A stretch of 64,000 bases of DNA from Rhynchopus sp. YZ270_cl-10. Taxonomy: Eukaryota > Euglenozoa > Diplonemea > Diplonemida > Diplonemidae. The position numbers were made by a program, and so were the translations under genes. Under the pieces are notes generated by a model, which did not search any database, had not been told where the DNA came from, and saw only the letters and a program-made list of their open reading frames with translations. The first letter of the stretch is position 1, and each line of letters opens with the position of its first letter. The stretch covers positions 1,649,467-1,713,466 of the forward strand of contig OZ037850.1 in NCBI GenBank assembly GCA_964035575.1, in the 5' to 3' direction. This document shows positions 39,525-49,478 of this stretch, one piece after another.

Positions 39525-42500
39525 ATGCAGCGTGTGCGGGATCGTGGGGGGATGCAGACAGCCGTAACGTGTTTGCTGCTACTTCTCTCTGTGCTGGTGG
39601 TGAGTGGCGAGGACCTTGCGGCAGGTGCGGCGCAGACGCATCCGAACTACACAAAGCCTGCGGAGCAGACGTCAAAGGCGTTCTCGCTTGCGTCGCTGAG
39701 TGCGGGTGCGCTGCGTGAGCCGCTGCTGGACCTGCAAGAGAAGGTGGTGAGCGGAGCGCTGGACGCTGGTGAGACTCTGATGAACCAGGTGGGTGCGGAT
39801 GCGCTGATTGCGTACCTGACGCATGCGGACAACCTGCTGCCGCTGCAGACGAAGCTTGCGGATGCGCTTGAGGGTGTGTCGGACATCTTCGAAGACGCGA
39901 CGGAGACGTCGCTGGACGCAGCAGCAGGCCTCTTCCAGCAGTACGGACGGCAGCTCGTGGGCGACGTGGAGAGCGACATCTGCAAGGCAGACACGACCGC
40001 AAGCCTGTTCGCAGAGGCGCAGCGCAAGCAGCGTGCGGCACTGAAGCGTGCAGGGTCTGCAGAGGCGGTGACGTCATGTGACACGTTCGACATCCCCTGT
40101 CGTGTGGCAAAGCTTACAATCAGCTCGCAGTTCAAACGGGGCGTGCCCACGTACGAGCCTGTGATGGGTCTCGCGGTCGGGGTCGGGATGGACTTCCCGC
40201 TGAAGGAGAACGGGCACCTCAACATTGGGCTGGGGTTGGGTGTGGGGATGAGCAACTTCTGGAACACACATGACGGGGCGTACACGGTTGGGCTGGACGT
40301 GGCGTTGGGTGTGTCGGCGACGGTGGCGGCGCAACGGCCTGCTACCTTGGCAGATGCGGAGGCGGAGCTGGTCCTGAGGACGACTGTGTACCAGAATGCG
40401 ATCAGTGCACGGTCGGATGCACAATCAGCAATCAGCAGCGTACGGACGACAGTGGACGCGCTGGTGCTACGGAAGACTCAGGCGGACACAGCTGCGCAGC
40501 GTCTGAGCAGGGACCTTACACATGCGAAGCGTGCGACAGCAGAGGCGCTGCAGAGACGTGACGCAGCACAGCGCAGCCTGACTGCTGCAATCTCACGTGT
40601 GACGGAGAGCCAGGCTGCGATGGACGTGCAGACGGGGAAGAAGTCTTCTGCACAGGGTGCGTGGCCGGCAGCGGATCTGGACGTGCAGATTCTGGGGGTA
40701 GACTCGCAGGCGAAGCACGTGACGTACAAAGCTCACTACGATGCGTACAACGCGGCGACGACGGAGGAGGCGCGCACAGTCGCGTACAAAGTGCTGATGA
40801 CGTCGCAGAAGGCAGCAACGCTGGCGAGCACGCGGTACAGCGCCGCACTGAGCAAGCGCAACGCACTCGACAAGACAATCCGGACAGCGACGCAGGAGAT
40901 CGCACGTCTGACGCAGGTGAAGGCGACGGCCGAGGCAGAGCGTGACACACTGCAGGTGACGACGGTACCTGCGAAGGAGCAGCTTCTCACGACACGTCAG
41001 GGTGAACAGGCAACGGTGCAGGCGGCGCTTGTGACGGCGGAGACGGAGGTGTCAGCAGCAGCGGCGGCGAAGGCGCAGCACGACACACTGATTGTGGCAG
41101 AGAACACTGCAAACAGGAACTACGCCACGGCACGCCACTCCTACGAGGAGGCACAGGATTTTGCAGCCTACTACCGGAAGTCGGCAGACCCGCTGTACAA
41201 GAAGAAGGCGTTGGACTACATGAAGGAGAACCTTGGCATCTCGCTTGGGGTGAGCCTGACGGACAGAAACTTTGCGAGCGAGGGGTTCTCGGCGTCGTTC
41301 ACGTTCGGCATTTACGGGATGTCGCTGACTGTGACGCTGGCCCTTGGGTCGCACATGCACTGCCTGACGCTTGAGGGGATTGCGAAGGGAGGGTTCCCTA
41401 CGGAGTTCTGGAAGTGGGTCTTCTTCTCTGGGTTCTCTGTAGACGTGGTTTCGCTGAGTTTGGACGAGTCGCCGGATATGTCGTACAACGACAGGATGAA
41501 GGAGAAGCTGAGCATGTTCAAGCAGGTGGTGCGTGCGATGCGCAGCGACCCTGACGCAGCAAACGACAACATTGAGGCTGGGAAGCGCCTCCCACAGCGC
41601 TGGCTGAAGTACCTCATTGAGAACTTCGAGGTGGATGTGAGTGTAGGCGTCGGGTTTGGGATGTTCCACGGGTCGACCGGAGCACCTCTGTGGGAGAACC
41701 TGAAGTGTTACGATGAGTGTGCGATAGCGGTGAACGCGCAGCAGTGTGCCCCGGGGCGTGCGTGCTATGACCCGTCCCCGAACGACAAGGACGACTGGCA
41801 GTGCCGTCTGGTGGACGAGTGTGCGATTCCCGAGGTGGCGGCGATTTGCACGAACGTGGGGCAGACGTGCAGCGACCCTGTGGATGCTGAAGGGGATGCT
41901 GTCGTGTACGGGAACTGGGAGTGTGTGTGCACTGCAGACACGACGCTGCGGGCGACGGCAGGGGAGGCGTCGTGCGCGGCTGCAGGGGAGTGCGACGCCA
42001 ACACTGTGTGCTCGGCGCAGGGACAGATCTGCGTGGACCCGGACGTGAACACCTCAGGTGACTGGGAATGCCGGTGTGTGTCGCCCGCTGCCGGGTCGGC
42101 TATCGGAGGTGCGGCTGTGTGTACGGAGGACGCGTGCCTGCGGGACTGTGCGTACTGGCTGAACATGGGTGGGATGGCAGCGGACATGCCTGGGTGGCGT
42201 GGCCTCCCGCGCTTCAAGACGTACTGCTGGGACAGCATCGGGAGCCTGTCTCCGGGTACGTGCCCTGTGAACGAGTGTGGGACAGGGAACGTGTGTGTTG
42301 CAGAGGGCCAGGACTGTGAGGACCCCGACCCGACAACTGCTGGGGACTGGTACTGCATATGCATATCACCTGCAGTGGCGAAGATTGGGAGCACAGTGAC
42401 GGTGCAGCAGGCGCAGGTGTGTGAGCAAGACGAGTGCACGACGCTGTCGCCGTGTGGGGCGTACCAGACCTGTAACGACACAGATGTGCTGACGCTGGGT

Positions 42501-45500
42501 AACTGGGAGTGCGCCTGCACGGGCTCTGCGGTGGGTCCCACTACAGTGACACCCGCCACCACATTTGCGTGCGTGCTGGACGAATGCCTGAACACGACAA
42601 AGGCGTTTGTGTGCACCAACGCTGGACAGACATGCACAGACCCGAACAAAGGGCCAGGCTCGACTGGTGACTGGCAGTGCCACTGTGCACCGCCGCTGTC
42701 GGGACACGCGACTGCTGCGGTGTCGGGGTGTGACGAGTGCACTAACACTGCGAACGCAGACACGTGCACCGAGGCCGAGCTGTGCAAGGATACAGACCCG
42801 ACTGCTGCTAACACGTGGTCGTGCGTGACACCACCCGCACCGCCGTCTGGGACTGTGAACGAGTGCAACGAAGGTGGTGCCGGCGCGTCCTGCGGGGTTG
42901 GGCAGGTGTGTGTGGACGCTTACGAGACAGTTGCCAATGACTGGACGTGTGTGTGTATAGAGGGTGTCGGGAGCGGGCAGCAGGGCCCTGCGCTGACGTG
43001 TGTGCTGGACGAGTGTGCTGACACGACGCTGTGCCCGGGTGCAGTGTGCACGGACCCGATCCCGACAGCGCCTGCAGGCAGCGACTGGGTGTGCACGCCC
43101 ATTACGACAGTGCAGGAGGAGGCGACTGCAGGAAGGGACGCAGCGGCCCTAGCGGGGGGCACGGCTGTTGTGGATGTGTTGCGTGAGGTGCGCGGGCTCT
43201 TCAAGCACCTGCGCCCGGTGCTCACTAAGGGGGAGGTGGTGGCACCGTTCTGCCTAGGTGCCACATGTGACGCGACGGCACCCGACGCAGCGAAGACCAT
43301 TGCGGGGACAGCGTTGGCACGTCTGTCGGACACATGCGACGCACTGGAGGCACACGTGTCGGTGGACATGCTGCCCCTGAACAACCTGATTTACACAGCC
43401 ACAGGCGACATTGCTGCGTTTGACTCTGCTGCGCTGCAGGAGGCTGTGGACATGCTCTCGGGGTTTGGGCTGCAGGAGGTGAATATGACACTCTCGGTCG
43501 GGACGGCGGGGTTCTCGCTGGCAGGGTCGGGGAAGGCGCTGCTGGCGGGTCTGCAGGGTGGCGGGGGCGGGCTGCTTGGGGATGTGGTTACGGCGCTGGC
43601 GGGGGCGCTGGAGGACGTGCGCCTCTTTGTGAACGTGTCTGTGCTGACGGGGGGGAAGGCGTCGTTGTTGTTTGAGGTGTCGCTGCTTGAGCCGGACACC
43701 GCGCCGAAGGGTGTGGCGGTGGTGAACGCTGCGGGGACGAAGGGGCTGAGTGTGTTCTTCCTTGCGGAGTCGACTGTGACTTCGGGTGCGTCGACGTCGG
43801 TGGGTGTGTCGCTGCCGCTCAAGGTGTGTGTGGAAAACTGCTCCCCTGTGACGGCAGCGGGGAGCCGCTTCATCCACTTCACGGGGACGGCGCTGGCACG
43901 GCAGCTGACGGCAGCGCTGGAAGTGCAGGGGGTGCTGACAATGGCAGGGACGTGGAACAACGCGCTGGGGCTGTCGTTTCTGCACATCTCGGACGCGCGC
44001 CTGGGGCTGGGCGCGACGGTGGCGCCGACACTGGCCTTCCCGACAAGCATCACAATTGGGGCGAGTGTGTGCCTGGGGCTGGCAGGGGCCTGTGTGGACA
44101 GCCCGCGCACAGACGAGAACTTCGTTGCGGCGAAGGCGTACCTGTCGTGGAGTGCGGTGCGTCCCGAGGACAACTGGTTTGTGGTGATGGTGTCTGAGCT
44201 GACGCTAGCGAAAGTGTTGCACATTCTCTCGGAGGACGTGCCGGAGGTGGCGGCGTTTGCGGGGATGCCGAGCAAGATAGGTGCGAGTGGGATCTACCCA
44301 CTCAAGACGGGTGGGTCGTGCACGCAGCTTGGGGACGGGGACACGAAGACGGTGGGGCTGGACAAGGACTGCTTTGCGTTCTTCTCGATGAACCCGTCAA
44401 CGGTGGCGCACACCCTTACCTTCGCGGGTGGGAACGATATCACGATTGCGCCCGGGGTGGCGCTGGGCGGGCGTCTGCAGATCCTGGACTTTGTGTTCTC
44501 GATTGAGGCACGCTTCTCGAAGCTTGGGCTGTACATCAATGCGAACATGGGAGTGCCACGTGAGGACGGCGTCACGTACGACCCGCTGCGACTCCGCATT
44601 GGCGGGACAGACCTGGTGACACTGGGGCGGGAGCGTGTGGGGGGTCTGGTTGTTGGCGGCCCGACGTTCCTTGTGGATGTGAGCAAGACACGCGCACTGG
44701 TGGACATCCGCACCTACGTGGACATCCCGATCCTGAAGACACACGGGTCGCTGCTGGTGGCGATAAACGACGTGGAGTTCCGATGCCTGGGGTCGCTTGC
44801 ACTGTTTGGGCTCTTCACAATCAACGTGGAGGTGCAGTGGTCGTGGGACATGACGAGCTTCCGCTTTGCGATGACTGACTCGGGGCTGTCTATCGGAGGT
44901 GGCGTGTCGCTTGTGAACCTGGACGTGCTGTCGTTTGTGTACAGTGCGTCGCAGCAGCTGGCACGTGTTGACGCACAGATCACTGTGCTGGATACGCTGA
45001 CAGTGTCTGGGTTTGTGGCGATCGGTGCTTCGGATGTCTCCTTTGGTGTGTCTGGGAGTGTGCTGGGGTCGACGGTGAACGTGCTAGGGAGCGCAAGCCT
45101 GACGCTGCTGGTGCCGCAGTTCACGCTGCGTGTGACGGTCTCGATGGGTGCTGCGATGCGTGCTGTGGGCGAGGCGGTGTGGGGCGGACTGAAGGCGGCA
45201 GGCGCGGCACTCGAGACTGCATGGAACTACGTCGGGCAGAAAGTGGCGGTGATTCTGGGGAAGATCTCGGCCTTCTTCTCGACAACACTGGCAGCGTTTG
45301 CGACGGGCATTACGAACCTGCTGAACGGGATTGGCGACATTGCCGGGCAGGTTGTGGCGGCACTGAAGACCGTGCCGCTTGTTGGGGACCTGATCCGATT
45401 TGGGGAGGACCTTGTGTCTGGGGTGGTTAGTGTCGTGGACGCGATCTTCAAGCGGCGCAACGAGCGTGAGGTGGTCGAGGGGACCAACACATATGGGTGC

Positions 45501-48500
45501 GAGATTCTGCGTCGCAAGTGGGAGAAGTGTCTTCTCTTCTGCTGGACAGAGCAGGGCAAGAACACATACAACAACGCGACGTGCATGGACATCCTTGCGC
45601 GCGACGCAAAGGTTGTCGAGGGTCTTGCAGACACCGGTGCGGCGAAGGAGGCGCTGACACGGGAGAACAAGGCCGGGAACGCCGCCTACGCTAAGGTGCT
45701 GGACCCGACGTACACACCGCCGGACCCGGTGCTGATGGCGGACCCCGAATTTGTGCTCGCCCCCGGGGCGGATGGTGTTGTCGGAACGACTGTGGACGTG
45801 AGCACGGTGAAGCTGACCGCGAGTGGCGTGAGCGAAGGGCAGACTGTGTCTGGGGCGAGCTTTGGGATTGACTTCCGTGCAGGGTCGAGCAGCATTGCGG
45901 ACCAGGCGGCAGCAAGTCTGGGTGCATCGCTGGAGACGGCTTCGCAGAACGGCGTGCAGCCGCAGTTCACGTCCGCGTACCTGGACGAGGCGGATACGAC
46001 GTTTGAGGCGTACGTGCCGGTGGTGCCTCTGCTGGAGAAGAGGCTGCTGAACACAGTCACGATGCGCTTTGCGGATTTCACGGGGCAGCTTGTGAAGCCG
46101 GCCTGGAAGAGGCTGGACACGAAGTGCACGACGGGTGCGTACCTTACCCTTGTGTCGTCGGTGATGCGGGATGGGCACTGTGGGACGACGTACCTGCGCG
46201 CTGTGTGGGAGGGCGTCGACGGGTGTGGGACGGCTGCAGCTCGCGTGACGGACAGAGTGACCTTCAGTGCCGATACGCCGACCTTCACGTACTTCCCTGC
46301 GGACTTCAGCACATCAGACCCTCAGACGGACATCGGGGCTGGCGGACGTGCTGTGGCAGGTGTGCTGCACGGGCCCGACGTGCACGTGACGTACTCGGAC
46401 GCTGTGGACGAGGACTCGATTGTGACGGACACGAGTGCCTCGTCGCAGACGTGGACTGTGTTCAGAACGTGGAGGACACAGCTTGTCATGGCGGACGACG
46501 CCTGCGCGCCCGTGTACGGGGAGACACGTGTGCAGACGATCTCTGTGACGGCACCGGTCCCAGAGTACGTGGCGCTAGCTGCGGATAAGACGGCGCGCTT
46601 CCTTGGGGTGGACACGTCGTCGGGAGCGGCAGCGAAGCCTGTGGTGGGGAAGGCTGTGCGGGAGATGTGGGACGAGGTGAAGGTGTCGTCGACGCTGCGT
46701 TACTACAAGCACCGCGACCTTGGCTGCTACCTGGGGACGCAGGCGGCGGGGTGGACCCCAATGGGGACCACGACGACGAACATCATTACTGGAGAAAGCA
46801 CATTGACACCGTCGTACCCGGAGTTGGCAGCAAACCCGCCGCAGGTGGCAGTGTGTGCAAATGTGAAGGTGCTCTTCAACGTGACTGCTGTGGGTTCCCT
46901 GTGGACGCCGGACGCACACACCCAGATCGACGACGCGGTTGCAAGCCCACAGCGCGTGGTGCACATGCACCACGCACAGCACGGGAGGATGCGCACGATG
47001 TACCAAGGGGCACCCTTGACAGAGGGCTCTCTGTACGGGCTCTACTTCCACGGGTACAACACGAACCAGCCCTTCTTCCCGACGTTGTCGCAGCGGACAA
47101 CGCTTGAGGCGCAAGACGCGCTGTGCGAGCGGGACCAGACTGAGTGTGGTGGCCACATTGTGAAGGCTGTTCAGTTCAAGCTGCTGCCTGAGTCGGAGAC
47201 TACGTACCACAACAGCCCGTCCTTCAACACAACGACAGCACCGACAACGCAGCTCGTCGCGTGTTCTGCGTTTGCGGGTCTCGACGGGTTCCCGGTGCCG
47301 GAGGTGGACACGGACACGGACTGTGCCACAGGGAAGAGCGTCACGGTGCGCAGTGCAGAGCGCACATATGACACCTGCGGGCAGGTGTTGTGGAAGGTGC
47401 AGTTCGTCGGGCACGACGCAGCCTCGTGTGGGTCTGAGGCTGCCGTAACGTGGCGCGACTTTGTTGTGCAGACACACACCACTGCGGCAACCAACCTGTG
47501 GGAGTACTTCCCCGAGGACGACGAGGTGCAGCTTGAGGAGGCACTGACTGTGGCGACGCTTGCGAGCCACATTCTTCCTGAGACACGGATGCCGAACGGA
47601 CCTGCTACGGCATCGTCGCCATGTGGGATGGCCGAGGGCACCGTGACCTACACGGACGCTGTTGTCGAGGCAGCAACGCAATTCAACGTCACACGGACGT
47701 GGAGCCTGCGCACCAGCATCGACGCAGCGTGTGCGCGGGGGCTGCTCAACCGCGACAGCGTGCAGAACATTGTTGCGCTGAAGGCGCCGCCAACCAATAT
47801 CGACGCATACGCCTGCAACACGAACGCGATGAACGTGTGGCCCACGACCTCCCATGCATACCTGTACGTGGACGACTGCCTGCAGAACCCCTGGAAGTGT
47901 GCACTCGACGGCACTGCCTATGATTCTGCGGTCACAGGGCTGGTGCAGATGTTGCGCAACACGTCTGACGAGGCCTGCGCTGCTGCGTGCAGGGCCGACT
48001 ACACCACACCGTGCAGAATGGTGTTCCACGACACAGCTGGTCAGGTCTGCTTCATGCACTCGCACCTCGCGTCAGGGGTGTCCCTCCAGTACGAACGCTT
48101 CGTGTACGACAGCCCGCCGTCGGAGAGGTTTTCTGTGCAAAGAACCTGCTACATCCCGCTGTATTTAGCACCATCCGTCAAACCCACGGTCTGGGCTGTG
48201 AGTGCGGCGAGTGGTAGCCTGTCGAGTGGCGTTGTGGATGGTGTGATCTCCCCGGGCTCGCGATGGAACGCCGGACATATGTCGGGATGGAACGTCCCAA
48301 ACTGGATTGTGTTCCGGTTTAATGTTAGGATGCACTTCAACAGGTTTTCATTCTGGTGCTCCGGGGACACAACCCACGACGTAAAGAACTGGCACCTGGA
48401 AGTGGCAGAAACTGGGACTGGTCCGTGGGTGGAGGTTGCGTCTGGCGTCGGTGCGGTCACGAGAGACCAGCAGGAGGCTGCATTCGCTGCAGTGACTTCG

Positions 48501-49478
48501 AAGTTCTGGCGTTGGTACATCGACGACCGCTACAGCATCTACCAGGCAGTGGTGTGGGAGGTTGACTTTGGGTTCACGGCACCTCCTGCGACAGATTCAC
48601 CGCCGACACCTGCTCCGGCAACCCCCGCACCACCGACACCTGCACCCACCGCTCTGTCGGGAAGCATTGCTGACTACCCGTGCAACGTGTCTGTTGCGGA
48701 TGTGTGGCCGTTGGAGTCATCAGACTACATCTTTAACGACGACTGCGCAGTGAACCCGTGGAAATGTGCCCTGGCTGGTGTTGCTTTTGACTCAGCTGCA
48801 ACAGGGCTGATTTCCCACACAAACTCCACGAACTGTGCAGCCCTGTGTCTCGCAGAGCCAGCGTGCAACGCAGTGCTCATGGACAGCTCCATTGACTCTT
48901 GCTTCCTGCACTCAGACCTGTCGATGTGGACACTCCAGTACGAGCGGTACACACTTGTGAGCCCCCACTTGGAGAGGTTTTCTGTGCACAAGGTTTGCAG
49001 GCCCACACTTGCACCGCCAACACCTACACCGCCAACACCCTCACCGCCAACACCTTCACCACCAACACGTGCTCCGACGGTCAAGCCTGCTGTGCACAGC
49101 TACAGTTCGTACAGTGGTGACTACAACGGTATCGTTGACGGGATCACATGCTGCCAAAGAGGGTGGGATCCGAGCAACCCAGGATGGCGCAACCCGCACT
49201 GGGTTGTATTTGAGTTTGCGGTTGAGATGCAGTTGAACACATTCTCGTTTTGGAGCTCAGGAGACAGAACACACGACACAAAGAACTGGCACCTGGAAAC
49301 AGGTGTGGCTGCCACTGGCCCGTGGGTTCAGGTTGCGTCTGGTGTGGGTGCAGTGACGGACGCAGAGCAGATTACCACCTTTGCCACGACGACTTCAAAA
49401 TTCTGGAGGTTTTACATTACGGACCGTTACAGTAATTTTCAGGCGTTTGTGAGGGAGGTTGACTTTGCCTTGGTGTGA
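39525..49478 (+). CDS. Giant secreted modular protein (3317 residues): Cys-rich repeats, PAN and F5/8C-like modules
   Basis: One uninterrupted 9954-nt frame. Signal peptide at residues ~10-28 (TAVTCLLLLLSVLVVSG). Residues ~270-545 are Ala/Arg/Thr-rich and helical, probably coiled coil. Residues ~728-1193 hold nine Cys-rich EGF-like repeats of the form (D/N)EC...C...GQxCxDP...GDWxCxC. Residues ~1200-1880 are beta-rich with many Gly/Val, and ~1880-1975 amphipathic helices. Two further related Cys-containing beta modules (~2200-2350, ~2585-2760) precede two copies of a PAN/apple-like plus F5/8C (discoidin)-like pair (PAN ~2763-2876 and 3051-3160; discoidin-like ~2885-3019 and 3183-3317) with Pro/Thr linkers. 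PAN and discoidin modules bind carbohydrate or protein, so a cell-surface or extracellular adhesin is likely. No C-terminal membrane anchor is seen. Start follows a signal-peptide-type N-terminus. Confidence 0.82.
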   Translation: MQRVRDRGGMQTAVTCLLLLLSVLVVSGEDLAAGAAQTHPNYTKPAEQTSKAFSLASLSAGALREPLLDLQEKVVSGALDAGETLMNQVGADALIAYLTHADNLLPLQTKLADALEGVSDIFEDATETSLDAAAGLFQQYGRQLVGDVESDICKADTTASLFAEAQRKQRAALKRAGSAEAVTSCDTFDIPCRVAKLTISSQFKRGVPTYEPVMGLAVGVGMDFPLKENGHLNIGLGLGVGMSNFWNTHDGAYTVGLDVALGVSATVAAQRPATLADAEAELVLRTTVYQNAISARSDAQSAISSVRTTVDALVLRKTQADTAAQRLSRDLTHAKRATAEALQRRDAAQRSLTAAISRVTESQAAMDVQTGKKSSAQGAWPAADLDVQILGVDSQAKHVTYKAHYDAYNAATTEEARTVAYKVLMTSQKAATLASTRYSAALSKRNALDKTIRTATQEIARLTQVKATAEAERDTLQVTTVPAKEQLLTTRQGEQATVQAALVTAETEVSAAAAAKAQHDTLIVAENTANRNYATARHSYEEAQDFAAYYRKSADPLYKKKALDYMKENLGISLGVSLTDRNFASEGFSASFTFGIYGMSLTVTLALGSHMHCLTLEGIAKGGFPTEFWKWVFFSGFSVDVVSLSLDESPDMSYNDRMKEKLSMFKQVVRAMRSDPDAANDNIEAGKRLPQRWLKYLIENFEVDVSVGVGFGMFHGSTGAPLWENLKCYDECAIAVNAQQCAPGRACYDPSPNDKDDWQCRLVDECAIPEVAAICTNVGQTCSDPVDAEGDAVVYGNWECVCTADTTLRATAGEASCAAAGECDANTVCSAQGQICVDPDVNTSGDWECRCVSPAAGSAIGGAAVCTEDACLRDCAYWLNMGGMAADMPGWRGLPRFKTYCWDSIGSLSPGTCPVNECGTGNVCVAEGQDCEDPDPTTAGDWYCICISPAVAKIGSTVTVQQAQVCEQDECTTLSPCGAYQTCNDTDVLTLGNWECACTGSAVGPTTVTPATTFACVLDECLNTTKAFVCTNAGQTCTDPNKGPGSTGDWQCHCAPPLSGHATAAVSGCDECTNTANADTCTEAELCKDTDPTAANTWSCVTPPAPPSGTVNECNEGGAGASCGVGQVCVDAYETVANDWTCVCIEGVGSGQQGPALTCVLDECADTTLCPGAVCTDPIPTAPAGSDWVCTPITTVQEEATAGRDAAALAGGTAVVDVLREVRGLFKHLRPVLTKGEVVAPFCLGATCDATAPDAAKTIAGTALARLSDTCDALEAHVSVDMLPLNNLIYTATGDIAAFDSAALQEAVDMLSGFGLQEVNMTLSVGTAGFSLAGSGKALLAGLQGGGGGLLGDVVTALAGALEDVRLFVNVSVLTGGKASLLFEVSLLEPDTAPKGVAVVNAAGTKGLSVFFLAESTVTSGASTSVGVSLPLKVCVENCSPVTAAGSRFIHFTGTALARQLTAALEVQGVLTMAGTWNNALGLSFLHISDARLGLGATVAPTLAFPTSITIGASVCLGLAGACVDSPRTDENFVAAKAYLSWSAVRPEDNWFVVMVSELTLAKVLHILSEDVPEVAAFAGMPSKIGASGIYPLKTGGSCTQLGDGDTKTVGLDKDCFAFFSMNPSTVAHTLTFAGGNDITIAPGVALGGRLQILDFVFSIEARFSKLGLYINANMGVPREDGVTYDPLRLRIGGTDLVTLGRERVGGLVVGGPTFLVDVSKTRALVDIRTYVDIPILKTHGSLLVAINDVEFRCLGSLALFGLFTINVEVQWSWDMTSFRFAMTDSGLSIGGGVSLVNLDVLSFVYSASQQLARVDAQITVLDTLTVSGFVAIGASDVSFGVSGSVLGSTVNVLGSASLTLLVPQFTLRVTVSMGAAMRAVGEAVWGGLKAAGAALETAWNYVGQKVAVILGKISAFFSTTLAAFATGITNLLNGIGDIAGQVVAALKTVPLVGDLIRFGEDLVSGVVSVVDAIFKRRNEREVVEGTNTYGCEILRRKWEKCLLFCWTEQGKNTYNNATCMDILARDAKVVEGLADTGAAKEALTRENKAGNAAYAKVLDPTYTPPDPVLMADPEFVLAPGADGVVGTTVDVSTVKLTASGVSEGQTVSGASFGIDFRAGSSSIADQAAASLGASLETASQNGVQPQFTSAYLDEADTTFEAYVPVVPLLEKRLLNTVTMRFADFTGQLVKPAWKRLDTKCTTGAYLTLVSSVMRDGHCGTTYLRAVWEGVDGCGTAAARVTDRVTFSADTPTFTYFPADFSTSDPQTDIGAGGRAVAGVLHGPDVHVTYSDAVDEDSIVTDTSASSQTWTVFRTWRTQLVMADDACAPVYGETRVQTISVTAPVPEYVALAADKTARFLGVDTSSGAAAKPVVGKAVREMWDEVKVSSTLRYYKHRDLGCYLGTQAAGWTPMGTTTTNIITGESTLTPSYPELAANPPQVAVCANVKVLFNVTAVGSLWTPDAHTQIDDAVASPQRVVHMHHAQHGRMRTMYQGAPLTEGSLYGLYFHGYNTNQPFFPTLSQRTTLEAQDALCERDQTECGGHIVKAVQFKLLPESETTYHNSPSFNTTTAPTTQLVACSAFAGLDGFPVPEVDTDTDCATGKSVTVRSAERTYDTCGQVLWKVQFVGHDAASCGSEAAVTWRDFVVQTHTTAATNLWEYFPEDDEVQLEEALTVATLASHILPETRMPNGPATASSPCGMAEGTVTYTDAVVEAATQFNVTRTWSLRTSIDAACARGLLNRDSVQNIVALKAPPTNIDAYACNTNAMNVWPTTSHAYLYVDDCLQNPWKCALDGTAYDSAVTGLVQMLRNTSDEACAAACRADYTTPCRMVFHDTAGQVCFMHSHLASGVSLQYERFVYDSPPSERFSVQRTCYIPLYLAPSVKPTVWAVSAASGSLSSGVVDGVISPGSRWNAGHMSGWNVPNWIVFRFNVRMHFNRFSFWCSGDTTHDVKNWHLEVAETGTGPWVEVASGVGAVTRDQQEAAFAAVTSKFWRWYIDDRYSIYQAVVWEVDFGFTAPPATDSPPTPAPATPAPPTPAPTALSGSIADYPCNVSVADVWPLESSDYIFNDDCAVNPWKCALAGVAFDSAATGLISHTNSTNCAALCLAEPACNAVLMDSSIDSCFLHSDLSMWTLQYERYTLVSPHLERFSVHKVCRPTLAPPTPTPPTPSPPTPSPPTRAPTVKPAVHSYSSYSGDYNGIVDGITCCQRGWDPSNPGWRNPHWVVFEFAVEMQLNTFSFWSSGDRTHDTKNWHLETGVAATGPWVQVASGVGAVTDAEQITTFATTTSKFWRFYITDRYSNFQAFVREVDFALV

